In this document: one piece after another, positions 37,901-45,898 of the stretch | Position numbering within the stretch: the stretch's first letter is position 1 | Layout of the letters: the number at the start of each line of letters is the position of its first letter | Assembly: GCF_040050925.1 (NCBI RefSeq) | Contig: NZ_CP157390.1 | Coordinates: 2,542,001-2,606,000, forward strand | Direction of reading: 5' to 3' | Origin: Leifsonia sp. NPDC080035 | Lineage (GTDB): Bacteria; Actinomycetota; Actinomycetes; Actinomycetales; Microbacteriaceae | Length of the DNA: 64,000 nucleotides | Notes under the pieces: model-generated | What the model was told of the DNA's origin: nothing | Databases searched by the model: none | What the model saw: only the letters and a program-made list of their open reading frames with translations | Made by a program: the position numbers and the translations under genes

Positions 37901-38777
37901 CCATGGTGTCGGCGCGCTTGATGCTCGGGACGAGGAGCGCGCGGGTGCCGTCCGGCTTCGGCAGGTCGATGGCGATGCCGAGGTTGATGTGCGCGGGTGC
38001 GACGACGGACGGCTTGCCGTCCACCTCGTCGTAGTAGACGTTCTGGCTCGGGAACTCCTTGAGCGCCTGGATGAGCGCCCAGCCGATCAGGTGGGTGAAG
38101 GAGACCTTGCCGCCGCGGGCGCGCTTGAGGTGGTTGTTGATGACGATGCGGTTGTCGATCATCAGCTTCGCCGGGATGGTGCGCACGCTGGTCGCGGTCG
38201 GGACCGTGAGCGAGGCGTCCATGTTCGTGGCGAGGGTCTTGGACATCCCGCGCAGCGGCGTGACCTTGTCCTCCTCCGCCTGCTCGGCCACCGCGGTGGG
38301 CGAGGTGACCGGCGCGTCGGCGGGGACCGGCTGCGGCTTCGGGGCGACGGAGGTGGTCCGCGCCACGGGCTGGGCGCCGATGATCGGGATGGGCGTGGTC
38401 ACCGGCTTCGGCTCGTTCACCGCGGCGCCGGGCCCGGCGGGCGGCTCGGGCGCGCCGGGGGCTGGGGCGGGTGCCGGCTCGGGGGAGGGCGCGGGTGCCG
38501 GTGTCGTCGGCTCCGCGGGAGCGGGCACGGTCGGCTCGCTCGGAGTCGGGGCGGTGGGCTCCGCCGGGGTGGGGGCGGGGGTCTCGTCCGGCGAGGGGAT
38601 CGAGGCCTGACCCTCCTTCACCGGGTGGTAGTTCTCGAGGATCGGCCACCAGGACTTGTCGACCGAGTTCTTGTCCTGGACGAACTGTTCGTACAGCTCG
38701 TCCACGAGCCACTCATTGGCTCCGAATTCGCCCGACGATCCGTCGTCGGTCCCAACACCGGTCAATTGGCTCGACAC
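34902..38777 (-). CDS. kgd: Multifunctional 2-oxoglutarate decarboxylase/dehydrogenase (Kgd/OdhA)
   Basis: A 1291-residue TCA-cycle enzyme. Residues about 1-45 are the E1 N-terminal helix (ANEWLVDELYEQFVQDKNSVDKSWWPILENY), then a disordered Ala/Pro/Thr linker (about 55-130), an E2-like acyltransferase core (TSTYDHRVIQGAGSGEF), and the thiamine-diphosphate E1 region with HRGRLNVL, NNQVGFTT and GDDPEAV. There is no lipoyl domain, as in mycobacterial and corynebacterial orthologues, which rely on SucB-type partners. Activity is usually controlled by the GarA/OdhI forkhead protein. GTG 38777 has AAAGG upstream. Confidence 0.97.
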   Translation of the reverse strand: MSSQLTGVGTDDGSSGEFGANEWLVDELYEQFVQDKNSVDKSWWPILENYHPVKEGQASIPSPDETPAPTPAEPTAPTPSEPTVPAPAEPTTPAPAPSPEPAPAPAPGAPEPPAGPGAAVNEPKPVTTPIPIIGAQPVARTTSVAPKPQPVPADAPVTSPTAVAEQAEEDKVTPLRGMSKTLATNMDASLTVPTATSVRTIPAKLMIDNRIVINNHLKRARGGKVSFTHLIGWALIQALKEFPSQNVYYDEVDGKPSVVAPAHINLGIAIDLPKPDGTRALLVPSIKRADTMAFGEYLAAYEELVSKARSNKLTAGDFAGTTISLTNPGGIGTVHSVPRLMKGQGAIIGAGALEYPAEFQGSSEKTLAGLAIGKTITLTSTYDHRVIQGAGSGEFLKIVHELLIGKRDFYEGIFAELRIPYMPIHWNPDISVDLASAVDKTARVQELINSYRVRGHLMADIDPLEYVQRTHPDLEIETHGLTFWDLDREFVTGGFGSQGKRTMKLRDILGVLRDSYCRTVGIEYMHIQDPGQRKWFQDKLERPYEKPTHDEQLRILGKLNEAEAFETFLQTKYVGQKRFSLEGGESTIALLDTILQGAAEAGLDEAAIGMAHRGRLNVLTNIAGKTYGQIFREFEGTQDPRTVQGSGDVKYHLGTEGTFKGAAGEEIPVYLAANPSHLEAVDGVLEGIVRAKQDRRPAGTFLTLPILIHGDAAMAGQGIVVEQMQMSQLRAYRTGGTIHVNINNQVGFTTPPGEGRTSVYSTDVAKTIQAPIFHVNGDDPEAVVRVAQLAFEYRQEFKRDVVIDLVCYRRRGHNEGDDPSMTQPLMYNLIEAKRSVRRLYTEALVGRGDITEEEYEAAHRDFQDRLERAFMETHAAQTNSTPVITQGDASGDLEQPAAQSDDNVGEPETTAVSEQVIHLIGDAFNNPPAGFTVHPKLQQLLNKRGEMSRNGGIDWGFGELLALGSVLLEGTPVRLAGQDARRGTFVQRHAVLHDRANGQEWLPLANLSDNQAKFWIYDSLLSEYAAMGFEYGYSVERPDALVLWEAQFGDFANGAQIIIDEFISSAEQKWGQRSSLVLLLPHGYEGQGPDHSSARIERYLQLCAENNMTVARPSTPASYFHLLRRQAYARPRRPLVVFTPKAMLRLRGASSDVADFTSGRFEPVIDDARISDKSSVKRVLLMAGKLYYDLLNELEKNPNPEIALVRVEQFYPLPAEELKAVVDSYPNAELVWVQDEPENQGAWPYMILETSKLGPRPLGVVSRPPSASPAAGSAKRHAKEQSLLIQRALTL

Positions 38778-38898
38778 AGCCTTTCGCCCACTCTCTCCGT
38801 TGATTTGTTACGTTCGGGCGGATTCGACCGCCCGTCACCATCCGAGCATCAAGCCTAATCCCATCGGCGGCCCGGTGCGGCCGTTCAGCGGGGAGCGA

Positions 38899-38904
38899 TA
38901 CCGT
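38899..38904 (+). promoter_or_regulatory. -10 box giving a leaderless guaB1 mRNA
   Basis: TACCGT ends seven bases before the guaB1 ATG. No ribosome site is present in that gap. Confidence 0.55.
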
Positions 38905-38911
38905 TATTCTC

Positions 38912-40351
38912 ATGCAGTTCTATGGAACGTCGCCCCGCCACGATCTGACCTACTCCGACGTGTTCCTCGTGCCGTCCCGATCGAACGTGACGAGCCGTCT
39001 GGACGTCTCACTCGCGCCGAACGACGGCACCGGCGCGACCATCCCGATCGTCTCGGCCAACATGAACTCGGTCACCGGCAAACGACTCGCCGCGACCCTG
39101 GCGCGCCGCGGCGGCCTCGGCGTCCTGCCGCAGGACATGCACCTGCAGGACCTGGACGAGGCGATCCGCTGGGTGAAGGCCCAGCCGGTCGCCTTCGACA
39201 CCCCGTACCAGGCGGTCCCCGATGAGACCGTCGCCGACGTGCTGCGCCGGGTGCCGGCGGTGGAGGGACACGGCGTGGTCGTGCACGACGCCGACGGCGC
39301 GTACCTCGGCTGCCTGGCGACCTCGCAGCTCGGCTCTGCCCTCCCCGACGCCAGGATCGGCGACCTGCTGCACGGCGCCCTCACCTCCCTCGACGCGGAG
39401 GACCTCGCGGACGGCCGTGCGGCGTTCGCGGCGATGGACGCCGCCGGGCTCGAGTTCGCCCCTGTGCTCGACCACGGGCGCGTCGTCGGGACGCTGAGCA
39501 GGAAGAGCGCCCTGCGCTCCACGATCTACCAGCCCGCACTGGACGCGAACGGACGCCTGAGGGTGGCCGCCGCCGTCGGCATCAACGGGGATGTCGCGGG
39601 CAAGGCGAAGGCGCTCGCCGCGGCAGGCGTGGACGTGCTCGTGATCGACACGGCGCACGGCGACCAGGACGGGATGCGCCGGGCCATCCACACCGTCAAG
39701 GGGCTCGGCCTCGGCCTGCCGATCGTGGCGGGCAACGTCGTCACGGAGCAGGCCGTGCGCGACCTCGTCGCCGCAGGTGCCGACATCCTCAAGGTGGGCG
39801 TCGGCCCGGGCGCGATGTGCACCACCCGCATGATGACCGCGGTCGGGCGGCCGCAGTTCTCGGCCGTGCTCGAGACGAGCGCGACCGCGCGCGAGCTCGG
39901 CGCGCACGTCTGGGCCGACGGTGGCGTGCGCTACCCGAGGGACGTCGCCCTCGCGCTCGCCGCGGGCGGCGCCTCCGTGATGATCGGGTCGTGGTTCGCC
40001 GGCACGATCGAGGCGCCGGGCGCTCTCGACCGGGACGAGAACGGCGCGCTCTACAAGGAGAGCTGGGGGATGGCGTCCACCAAGGCGGTGAAGGGCCGCT
40101 TCGAGCGGCTGGACGCGTACGAGCTGGCCCGCAAGACGCTCTTCGCCGAGGGCATCTCCTCGTCGCGGATCTACCTCGACCCGCTGCGGCCCTCTGTGGA
40201 GGACCTGCTCGACATGATCACGACCGGTGTGCGCAGCTCGTTCACCTACGCCGGGGCGCGCACGCTGCCGGAGTTCCACGAGCGGGCGCTGGTCGGCATC
40301 CAGTCTGCGGCGGGATACGAGGAGGGCAAGGCGCTCCCGGTCAGCTGGTAA
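38912..40351 (+). CDS. guaB1: GuaB1-family IMP dehydrogenase-related protein (likely GMP reductase)
   Basis: A 479-residue IMPDH/GMPR-fold enzyme. The catalytic loop is VGVGPGAMCTTRMMTAVG with C303, and substrate loop residues WADGGVRYPRDVALALAAGGASVMIGSWFAGT follow. Two CBS modules occupy the middle of the N-terminal half (about residues 95-210). Mycobacterial GuaB1 proteins have GMP reductase rather than IMP dehydrogenase activity and bind nucleotides via CBS; by that analogy this recycles GMP to IMP. The ATG is leaderless after TACCGT. It is divergent from kgd. Confidence 0.92.
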   Translation: MQFYGTSPRHDLTYSDVFLVPSRSNVTSRLDVSLAPNDGTGATIPIVSANMNSVTGKRLAATLARRGGLGVLPQDMHLQDLDEAIRWVKAQPVAFDTPYQAVPDETVADVLRRVPAVEGHGVVVHDADGAYLGCLATSQLGSALPDARIGDLLHGALTSLDAEDLADGRAAFAAMDAAGLEFAPVLDHGRVVGTLSRKSALRSTIYQPALDANGRLRVAAAVGINGDVAGKAKALAAAGVDVLVIDTAHGDQDGMRRAIHTVKGLGLGLPIVAGNVVTEQAVRDLVAAGADILKVGVGPGAMCTTRMMTAVGRPQFSAVLETSATARELGAHVWADGGVRYPRDVALALAAGGASVMIGSWFAGTIEAPGALDRDENGALYKESWGMASTKAVKGRFERLDAYELARKTLFAEGISSSRIYLDPLRPSVEDLLDMITTGVRSSFTYAGARTLPEFHERALVGIQSAAGYEEGKALPVSW

Positions 40352-40457
40352 CCGCTTATCGATCGGCTGTTAAGCGCCTGGGAGCGCCCGGTTCCCGGAT
40401 GAGGCGCGGCTCAGGTCGGGTTGGCTCTGGAGACACCCGTTACCCAGGAGGCCCGAC

Positions 40458-41090
40458 GTGAGCCAGACCCCCAACCGCAAGCAACGGCAGGCCGAGGCCC
40501 GCGCCGCCAAGCTCGAAGCCTTCCGCAAGGAGCAGGCGAGGCGCAAGCGCAACCGCCGCATCGCGATCGTCTCGGCGATCGCGGGAGGCGTCGCCGTGAT
40601 CGCCCTGATCGCGACCGTCATCATCACGGCGCCGAAGCCCGTCGACTCCATCGCGGGGGTGAAGAGCTTCGACTACACCGGCGGCAACCATGTGCAGGGG
40701 ACCGTCGACTACGCGCAGAACCCGCCCGCCGGTGGCGAGCACAACCCGGTCTGGCTGAACTGCGGCGTATATGACCGCGAGGTCCCCAAGGAGAATGCGG
40801 TGCACTCCCTCGAGCACGGCGCCGTCTGGGTCACCTACCGGCCTGGGCTCGACACGGGCGCCGTCGACACGCTGAAGGCCGACCTCCCGGACACCTACAG
40901 CGTCCTGTCGCCGTACGAGGGTCTGCCCGCTCCCATCGTGCTCAGCGCGTGGAACCACCAGCTGACGGTGGAGAAGGCCGACGACCCGCGGGTGAAGCAG
41001 TTCATCCAGAAGTACTGGCAGGGCCCGGACACGCCGGAGCCGGGCGCCGCGTGCGTCGGCGGCCTCGACGCGCCCGGCAAGGTCTCCTGA
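40458..41090 (+). CDS. DUF3105 membrane-anchored protein
   Basis: A 210-residue protein: a lysine/arginine-rich cytoplasmic N-terminus (KQRQAEARAAKLEAFRKEQARRKRNRR), one membrane helix (about residues 35-57) and an extracytoplasmic DUF3105 domain with GGNHVQGTVDYAQNPPAGGEHNPVWLNCGVYDREV and a conserved LEHGAVWVTY. Histidines, a Cys and a Glu suggest metal binding. GTG 40458 is preceded by AGGAGG. It is followed three bases later by a DUF305 gene, a partnership common in Actinobacteria. Confidence 0.88.
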   Translation: MSQTPNRKQRQAEARAAKLEAFRKEQARRKRNRRIAIVSAIAGGVAVIALIATVIITAPKPVDSIAGVKSFDYTGGNHVQGTVDYAQNPPAGGEHNPVWLNCGVYDREVPKENAVHSLEHGAVWVTYRPGLDTGAVDTLKADLPDTYSVLSPYEGLPAPIVLSAWNHQLTVEKADDPRVKQFIQKYWQGPDTPEPGAACVGGLDAPGKVS

Positions 41091-41092
41091 GG

Positions 41093-41758
41093 GTGGCCGC
41101 GGACTCCCGGCGGCCGTGGCCGTTGATCGTCGTCGGCGTCGTGGTCGTCCTCGTGACCGGGGCGCTGGCCTTCTCCGCCGGCCGGCTCAGCGTCGCCTCG
41201 GCGCAGACGCCGTCGGAGACGAGTGCGGAGGCCGGCTTCGCCAGGGACATGCAGGTGCACCACCAGCAGGGGGTCGAGCTCGCGATGATCGTCCGCGATC
41301 GGACGGCAGACGCCGCGACCCGCACGCTGGCATACGACATCGCGACCACGCAGGCTCAGCAGGCCGGTCAGCTCTTCGGCTGGCTGGTGCAGTGGAAGCT
41401 GCCGCAGGCGGGGTCGGAGCCGGAGATGACCTGGATGACGCGCCCGGCCACCGTCGGCGCCGCGGCGGGCGGCGGCCACTCGCACGGCGCATCGGGCGCA
41501 GGCCACCGCCCGGGGGACCCGATGCCGGGCCTCGCGACGCCCGCCCAGATCGCGCAACTGCGCGCGGCGACCGGCGTCGACGCCGAGCGGCGGTTCCTCA
41601 CGCTGATGATCGCCCACCACGAGGGTGCCGTCGAGATGGCGGAGGCGGTGCTCGCCCGCAGCGAGAACCCCTCCGTCCGGACCTTCGCCGACGCGGTCGT
41701 GAAGAGCCAGGAGTCGGAGATCACCCTCATGCGGGGAATGCTCGCCGAGCGGTCCTAG
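41093..41758 (+). CDS. DUF305 membrane-anchored protein
   Basis: A 221-residue protein with an N-terminal signal anchor (residues about 11-33) and two DUF305 half-repeats: GFARDMQVHHQQGVELAMIVRDRT and FLTLMIAHHEGAVEMAEAVLARS. The paired histidines with nearby Met and Glu resemble copper-binding four-helix bundles; a role in metal handling with DUF3105 is inferred. A His/Gly-rich linker (GGGHSHGASGAGHRPGDPM) joins the halves and could also hold metal. GTG 41093 lies two bases after the DUF3105 stop. Confidence 0.88.
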   Translation: MAADSRRPWPLIVVGVVVVLVTGALAFSAGRLSVASAQTPSETSAEAGFARDMQVHHQQGVELAMIVRDRTADAATRTLAYDIATTQAQQAGQLFGWLVQWKLPQAGSEPEMTWMTRPATVGAAAGGGHSHGASGAGHRPGDPMPGLATPAQIAQLRAATGVDAERRFLTLMIAHHEGAVEMAEAVLARSENPSVRTFADAVVKSQESEITLMRGMLAERS

Positions 41759-41835
41759 AAGCCGACGTGTCGTTCCAGCCACGGGATAGCTGGGAATCCG
41801 GCGCGCTGACCGGGCCGCTTCCCAGTGCGCGCCGC

Positions 41836-41841
41836 TATACT
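41836..41841 (+). promoter_or_regulatory. Strong -10 box for the CNNM leader transcript
   Basis: TATACT, a near-consensus -10 box. Its start site would be at 41848-41849, two or three bases before ATG 41851 of a 38-codon reading frame. Confidence 0.65.
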
Positions 41842-41850
41842 CCTTGCGAA

Positions 41851-41967
41851 ATGGACGACCCTCCTTCACGACATCTGTCCGCACCGCGCCCATTCGATTC
41901 GCGCCCATTCGATCCGCGCCCGCACGAACGGCTGACTCCGGGGCGGGGTGATTCCCGTGGCCGCTGA
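41851..41967 (+). CDS. Possible leader peptide upstream of and overlapping the CNNM transporter
   Basis: A 38-codon reading frame beginning MDDPPSRHLSAPRPFD. It has eight prolines, five aspartates and eight arginines, and an internal RPFD repeat encoded by a 15-base near-perfect direct duplication. It sits 10 bases after a TATACT box, so it would be translated from an almost leaderless mRNA. Its stop lies 8-17 bases past the candidate starts of the CNNM gene, in another frame. Codons include CCT, TCA, CGA and CCA, unusual for this genome. Acidic and proline-rich openings recall enterobacterial MgtL. Coding status is unproven. Confidence 0.4.
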   Translation: MDDPPSRHLSAPRPFDSRPFDPRPHERLTPGRGDSRGR

Positions 41968-43270
41968 GTGGATCATGCTGGCCGTCGGTCTCCTGCTGAC
42001 GGTCGGCACCGGTCTGTTCGTCGCGAGCGAGTTCGCACTGGTCAACCTCGACCGGGGCGATCTCGAGGCCCGTCGCGAGCGGGGCGAATCGCGGCTGACC
42101 ATGACGATCGCCGCGCTGAAGATCACCTCGACGCACCTGTCGAGCGCGCAGCTCGGCATCACCCTGACGACCCTGCTCACCGGTTACACGATGGAACCGG
42201 CGATCAGTTCGCTGCTGCGTGGGCCGCTGACCGCGACCGGCCTGCCGGAGGGCGCCGTCGCGCCGATCGCCACCGTGGTCGCGATCGCCGTGGCGACGCT
42301 CCTCTCGATGATCCTGGGCGAGCTCGTGCCGAAGAACTTCGCGCTCGCCCTGCCCATCGCGACGGCGAAGCTCGTCATCCCGTTCCAGACGGTGTTCACG
42401 GCCGTCTTCCGGCCGTTCATCGCCGTGCTCAACGGCACGGCGAACGGCTTCCTCCGGCTGCTCGGCATCGAGCCGAAGGAGGAGCTCTCCGGTGCCCGCA
42501 CCGCCGAGGAGCTGTCCTCGCTCGTCCGCCGCTCCGCGAGCGCCGGCGTGCTGGAGGAGGACACGGCGACCCTGCTGAGCCGCACACTCGCGTTCTCCAC
42601 CCGCACCGCGTCCGACGTGATGACACCGCGTCCCCGGGTGGAGGCGGTCAAGCGCACCGACCCCGCGGACGCCGTGATCGGGCTCGCCCGCACGACCGGC
42701 TACTCCCGGTTCCCCGTCGTGGACGAGGATGTGGACGACGTCGTCGGCTTCGTGCACGTGAAGCAGGCCGTCGCCGTGCCGCGCGAGCGCCGTGGACGGG
42801 TCCCCGTTTCGGCCCTGCAGACCGAGGCGCTGCGCGTCCCGGAGACGATGAGCCTCGACACGCTCATCGGCGAGCTGCGCGGCCGCGGCTACCAGATGGC
42901 CGTGGTGGTCGACGAGTACGGCGGAACCTCGGGCATCGCCACACTGGAGGACCTGGTCGAGGAGATCGTCGGCGAGGTCGCGGACGAGCACGACCGGACG
43001 AGGGCGGGAGTGGTGCGCGGCCGCGGGTCGATCACGTTCCCCGGCATCCTCCGACCCGACGAGCTGCTCGAGCAGGCCGCCGTCACCGTGCCGGAGGAGG
43101 GGCCGTACGAGACCGTCGCCGGATTCGTCATGAACGAGCTCGGCCGCCTGCCGAAGGTGGGCGACGAGGTGGCCATCGACGGCGGCACGCTCCGGGTCGA
43201 GCGCCTCGACGGCCGGAGGGTCGACCGCATCCGGTTCACCCCGGACCCGGAGGGGGTGGCCCATGAGTGA
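41948..43270 (+). CDS. CNNM/CBS-domain transporter (CorC/MpfA type, likely Mg2+ export)
   Basis: A 440-residue hemolysin-C family membrane protein. The N-terminal CNNM domain (residues about 1-185) has four hydrophobic segments and the motif SEFALVNLDRGDLEARRERGE. Two CBS modules (about residues 210-325, DVMTPRPRVEAVKRTDPADAVIGLARTTGYSRFPVVDED) and a CorC/HlyC-like transporter-associated C-terminus (GITFPGILRPDEL-like) follow. Relatives mediate Mg2+ or Co2+ efflux. GTG 41948 is the longest start; GTG 41957 is also possible. It overlaps the next CNNM gene by eight bases. Confidence 0.9.
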   Translation: MIPVAAEWIMLAVGLLLTVGTGLFVASEFALVNLDRGDLEARRERGESRLTMTIAALKITSTHLSSAQLGITLTTLLTGYTMEPAISSLLRGPLTATGLPEGAVAPIATVVAIAVATLLSMILGELVPKNFALALPIATAKLVIPFQTVFTAVFRPFIAVLNGTANGFLRLLGIEPKEELSGARTAEELSSLVRRSASAGVLEEDTATLLSRTLAFSTRTASDVMTPRPRVEAVKRTDPADAVIGLARTTGYSRFPVVDEDVDDVVGFVHVKQAVAVPRERRGRVPVSALQTEALRVPETMSLDTLIGELRGRGYQMAVVVDEYGGTSGIATLEDLVEEIVGEVADEHDRTRAGVVRGRGSITFPGILRPDELLEQAAVTVPEEGPYETVAGFVMNELGRLPKVGDEVAIDGGTLRVERLDGRRVDRIRFTPDPEGVAHE

Positions 43271-44300
43271 CTGGGCCGGAATCGCGTGGCTGGTCGTGCT
43301 CCTTGCCGTCAACGCCTTCTTCGTCGGCGCCGAGTTCGCCGTCATCTCCGCGCGCCGCTCGCAGATCGAGCCGCTCGCCGAGCGCGGCAAGCGCAGCGCG
43401 AAGACCGCGCTCTACGCGATGGAGCACGCGACGCTGATGCTCGCGACGACCCAGCTCGGCATCACCGTGTGCTCGCTGCTGATCCTGAACGTGTCGGAAC
43501 CGGCCATCCACCACCTGCTGGAGGTGCCGCTGCATGCGACGGGCTGGCCGGAAGAGGTCATCGGGACGATCGCCTTCGTCGTCACGCTCGTGCTGGTGTC
43601 GTTCCTGCACGTCGTCTTCGGCGAGATGGTGCCGAAGAACATCTCGTTCTCGATGCCGGACCGCGCAGCCCTGCTGCTCGCGCCCCCGCTGGTGGCGATC
43701 GGCCGCGCGGTGCGCCCGATCATCGTGGCGCTGAACGCGTCCGCGAACGCCGTGCTGCGGCTGTTCCGGGTGGAGCCGAAGGACGAGGCCGCGAGCACCT
43801 TCACGCTGGACGAGGTCGCGACCATCGTCAGCCAGTCGACGCGGGAGGGTGTGCTGACCGACAGCACCGGCGCGCTCACGGCCGCGTTCGAGTTCACCGA
43901 GAAGAAGGTGCGGGACGTGATGGTGCTGCCGGAGACCCTGGTCTCGCTGCCGCTGGCGCCGACCCCGTCCGACGTGGAGAAGGCGGTCGCCAAGCACGGC
44001 TTCTCGCGGTACGTCGTGCCCGACGGGGACGGGGAGCCGACCGGCTACCTGCATCTGAAGGACGTGCTCGACCTGGAGGAGACCGGGTTCGAGCTGCCGG
44101 TTCCCGCCAAGCGCATCCGCCGGCTCGTCACGGTGTTCGTCGACGCGGACCTCGAGGATGCACTCGCCACGATGCGGCGCTCTGGCAGCCACCTCGCCCG
44201 CGTTGTCGACGTCGAGGGCTCGACGGCCGGCGTGCTCTTCCTCGAGGACATCATCGAGGAGCTGGTGGGCGAGGTGCAGGACGCGACGCGACGCAGCTGA
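43263..44300 (+). CDS. Second CNNM/CBS-domain transporter
   Basis: A 345-residue paralogue of the preceding gene, with the same CNNM motif (GAEFAVISARRSQIEPLAERGKRSAKTAL) and MVPKNISFSMPDRA, then a single CBS pair (about residues 205-330). It lacks the C-terminal CorC/HlyC domain of its neighbour, so the two may form a hetero-oligomer with one regulatory tail. The start ATG overlaps the first gene's end by eight bases. Tandem pairs of this kind are common in Actinobacteria. Confidence 0.9.
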   Translation: MSDWAGIAWLVVLLAVNAFFVGAEFAVISARRSQIEPLAERGKRSAKTALYAMEHATLMLATTQLGITVCSLLILNVSEPAIHHLLEVPLHATGWPEEVIGTIAFVVTLVLVSFLHVVFGEMVPKNISFSMPDRAALLLAPPLVAIGRAVRPIIVALNASANAVLRLFRVEPKDEAASTFTLDEVATIVSQSTREGVLTDSTGALTAAFEFTEKKVRDVMVLPETLVSLPLAPTPSDVEKAVAKHGFSRYVVPDGDGEPTGYLHLKDVLDLEETGFELPVPAKRIRRLVTVFVDADLEDALATMRRSGSHLARVVDVEGSTAGVLFLEDIIEELVGEVQDATRRS

Positions 44301-44412
44301 GTCGTGCCGCCCGGGCAGGCCCGCCGCGGCCGCCTAGAACGACACGTCCAGCATCCCCGCTCGTCGAGGGCGCGAGTAGCATGCCGCCCGGAGATGAAGA
44401 GGAGGAATTCTC

Positions 44413-44790
44413 ATGTTGGAGTCATGCGTGACGTACTCCGTCCTTCCTGCTTCGGACCTGGCGCGTGCCACTGCGTGGTACCGCGACAAGCTCGAGCTCG
44501 AGCCGGAGACGACGAGTGAGCAGGGTGTCCGCTACCGCACGGGCAGCGAGTCGAAGATCTACGTGTACGAGACGGCGAACGCCGGAACGGCGCAGAACAC
44601 CGCGATGTGCTGGCTGGTGGACGACATCGAGGCGGCCATGGAGCACCTGCGGGGGAGAGGAGTCGTGTTCGCCGACTACGACTTCCCCGGCCTCAAGACC
44701 GAGAACGGCATCGCCACCGACAGCGAGGGCCGGTCGGCCTGGTTCCAGGACAGCGAGGGCAATTACCTCTGCCTGACCCAGCCGGCCTGA
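44413..44790 (+). CDS. Single-domain VOC protein
   Basis: A 125-residue glyoxalase-fold protein: YSVLPASDLARATAWYRDKLELEPE at the start, MCWLVDDIEAAMEHLRGRGVVFADYDFPGL in the middle and AWFQDSEGNYLCLTQP at the end, including a Glu-like metal position near the C-terminus. Possible roles include glyoxalase, dioxygenase or antibiotic-binding protein. The ATG has a strong AGGAGGA ribosome site and TAGCAT upstream. Confidence 0.9.
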   Translation: MLESCVTYSVLPASDLARATAWYRDKLELEPETTSEQGVRYRTGSESKIYVYETANAGTAQNTAMCWLVDDIEAAMEHLRGRGVVFADYDFPGLKTENGIATDSEGRSAWFQDSEGNYLCLTQPA

Positions 44791-44807
44791 CCGCTCGCGG
44801 CGCCGCC

Positions 44808-45890
44808 TCAGCGCCAGACGGCGCGGAGGTACTGCGGCGGCCAGTAGTCGATCCGCACGCCGAGCTCGTGCGCGGCCCGCAGCGGGAAGTGCGGGTCGCG
44901 CAGGAGTTCGCGCGCCAGCATCACCGCGTCCGCGCTGCCGTTCTCGACGATGTCTGCGGCCTGCTGCGGCGTGGTGATGAGGCCGACGGCGCTCACATCC
45001 ACCTCGGCGGAGCTGCGCACGTGCTCGGCGAACGGCACCTGGTAGCCGGGCTGCAGCGGGATGCGGATGCCGGTCTGGATGCCGCCGGAGGAGATGTCGA
45101 AGAAGTCGGCTCCCGCCTCCTGCGCCCAGCCGGCCACGGTGGCGGTCTGCTGCTCGTCCCACCCGCCGGGCGTCCAGTCGCTGCCGGAGAACCGGACGAA
45201 GACGGGCACGCCGTCGCCCACCTCCTCGCGCACGGCAGCGACGATGCGCAGCAGCAGGCGGGCGCGGTTCTCGAGCGACCCGCCGTACTCGTCCTCACGC
45301 CGGTTGGCGATCGGGGAGAGGAACTGGTGGAGCAGATAGCCGTGCGCCGCGTGGATCTCGAGGATGCGGAATCCCGCGTCCACCGAACGACGCGCCGCGG
45401 CGCGGAAGTCGGCGACGATCTGGTCGATGCCGTCCAGGTCGAGCTCGGCGGGAACATCGAAGTCGCCGAACGCGATCGCCGACGGCGCGACCGCCCGCCA
45501 GCCGCCCTCGGCCTCTGGGACGCTGCCGTGCCGGTCCTCGAAGCCCCACGCCGGCCAGCTGGAGGCCTTGCGTCCCGCGTGGGCGAGCTGGATGCCGGCG
45601 ACGGCGCCCTGCGACTCGATGAACTCCGCGATCGGACGCCAGGCCTCTGCCTGCTCGTCCGTCCAGATCCCGGTGTCTCGCGGCGAGATGCGCGCCTCGG
45701 GGCTCACCGCGGTCGCCTCCGTGAAGACGATGCCGCTGCCGCCGGTCGCGAACGAACCGAGGTGGACGAGGTGCCAGGTCTGCGGGATCCCCGAGTGGTC
45801 GAGCACCGAGTACTGGCACATGGGCGAGGTCCAGATCCGGTTGCGGGCGGTGACGCCGCGCAGCGTGAACGGGTCGAATAGTGAAGCCAT
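44808..45890 (-). CDS. Old yellow enzyme family NADH:flavin oxidoreductase (YqjM-like)
   Basis: A 360-residue FMN ene-reductase. Motifs: the SPMCQYS segment near residues 25-31 and the substrate-binding pair in IQLAHAGRKAS; later EIHAAHGYLLHQFLSPIANRREDEYGGSLENRARLL, the family signature. It reduces activated double bonds such as enones. ATG 45890 gives the normal opening MASLFDPFTLRGV; GTG 45899 is an alternative overlapping the HAD stop. No good ribosome site is seen, so translation likely follows the HAD gene. Confidence 0.94.
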   Translation of the reverse strand: MASLFDPFTLRGVTARNRIWTSPMCQYSVLDHSGIPQTWHLVHLGSFATGGSGIVFTEATAVSPEARISPRDTGIWTDEQAEAWRPIAEFIESQGAVAGIQLAHAGRKASSWPAWGFEDRHGSVPEAEGGWRAVAPSAIAFGDFDVPAELDLDGIDQIVADFRAAARRSVDAGFRILEIHAAHGYLLHQFLSPIANRREDEYGGSLENRARLLLRIVAAVREEVGDGVPVFVRFSGSDWTPGGWDEQQTATVAGWAQEAGADFFDISSGGIQTGIRIPLQPGYQVPFAEHVRSSAEVDVSAVGLITTPQQAADIVENGSADAVMLARELLRDPHFPLRAAHELGVRIDYWPPQYLRAVWR

Positions 45891-45898
45891 GTTAACCA

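Noticed and set aside
34254..38858. A 1534-codon open frame on the plus strand
   Set aside because: It is antisense to kgd and reads as Arg/Val/Glu-rich low-complexity protein; the kgd strand has all family motifs. Long shadows are expected at this GC content.
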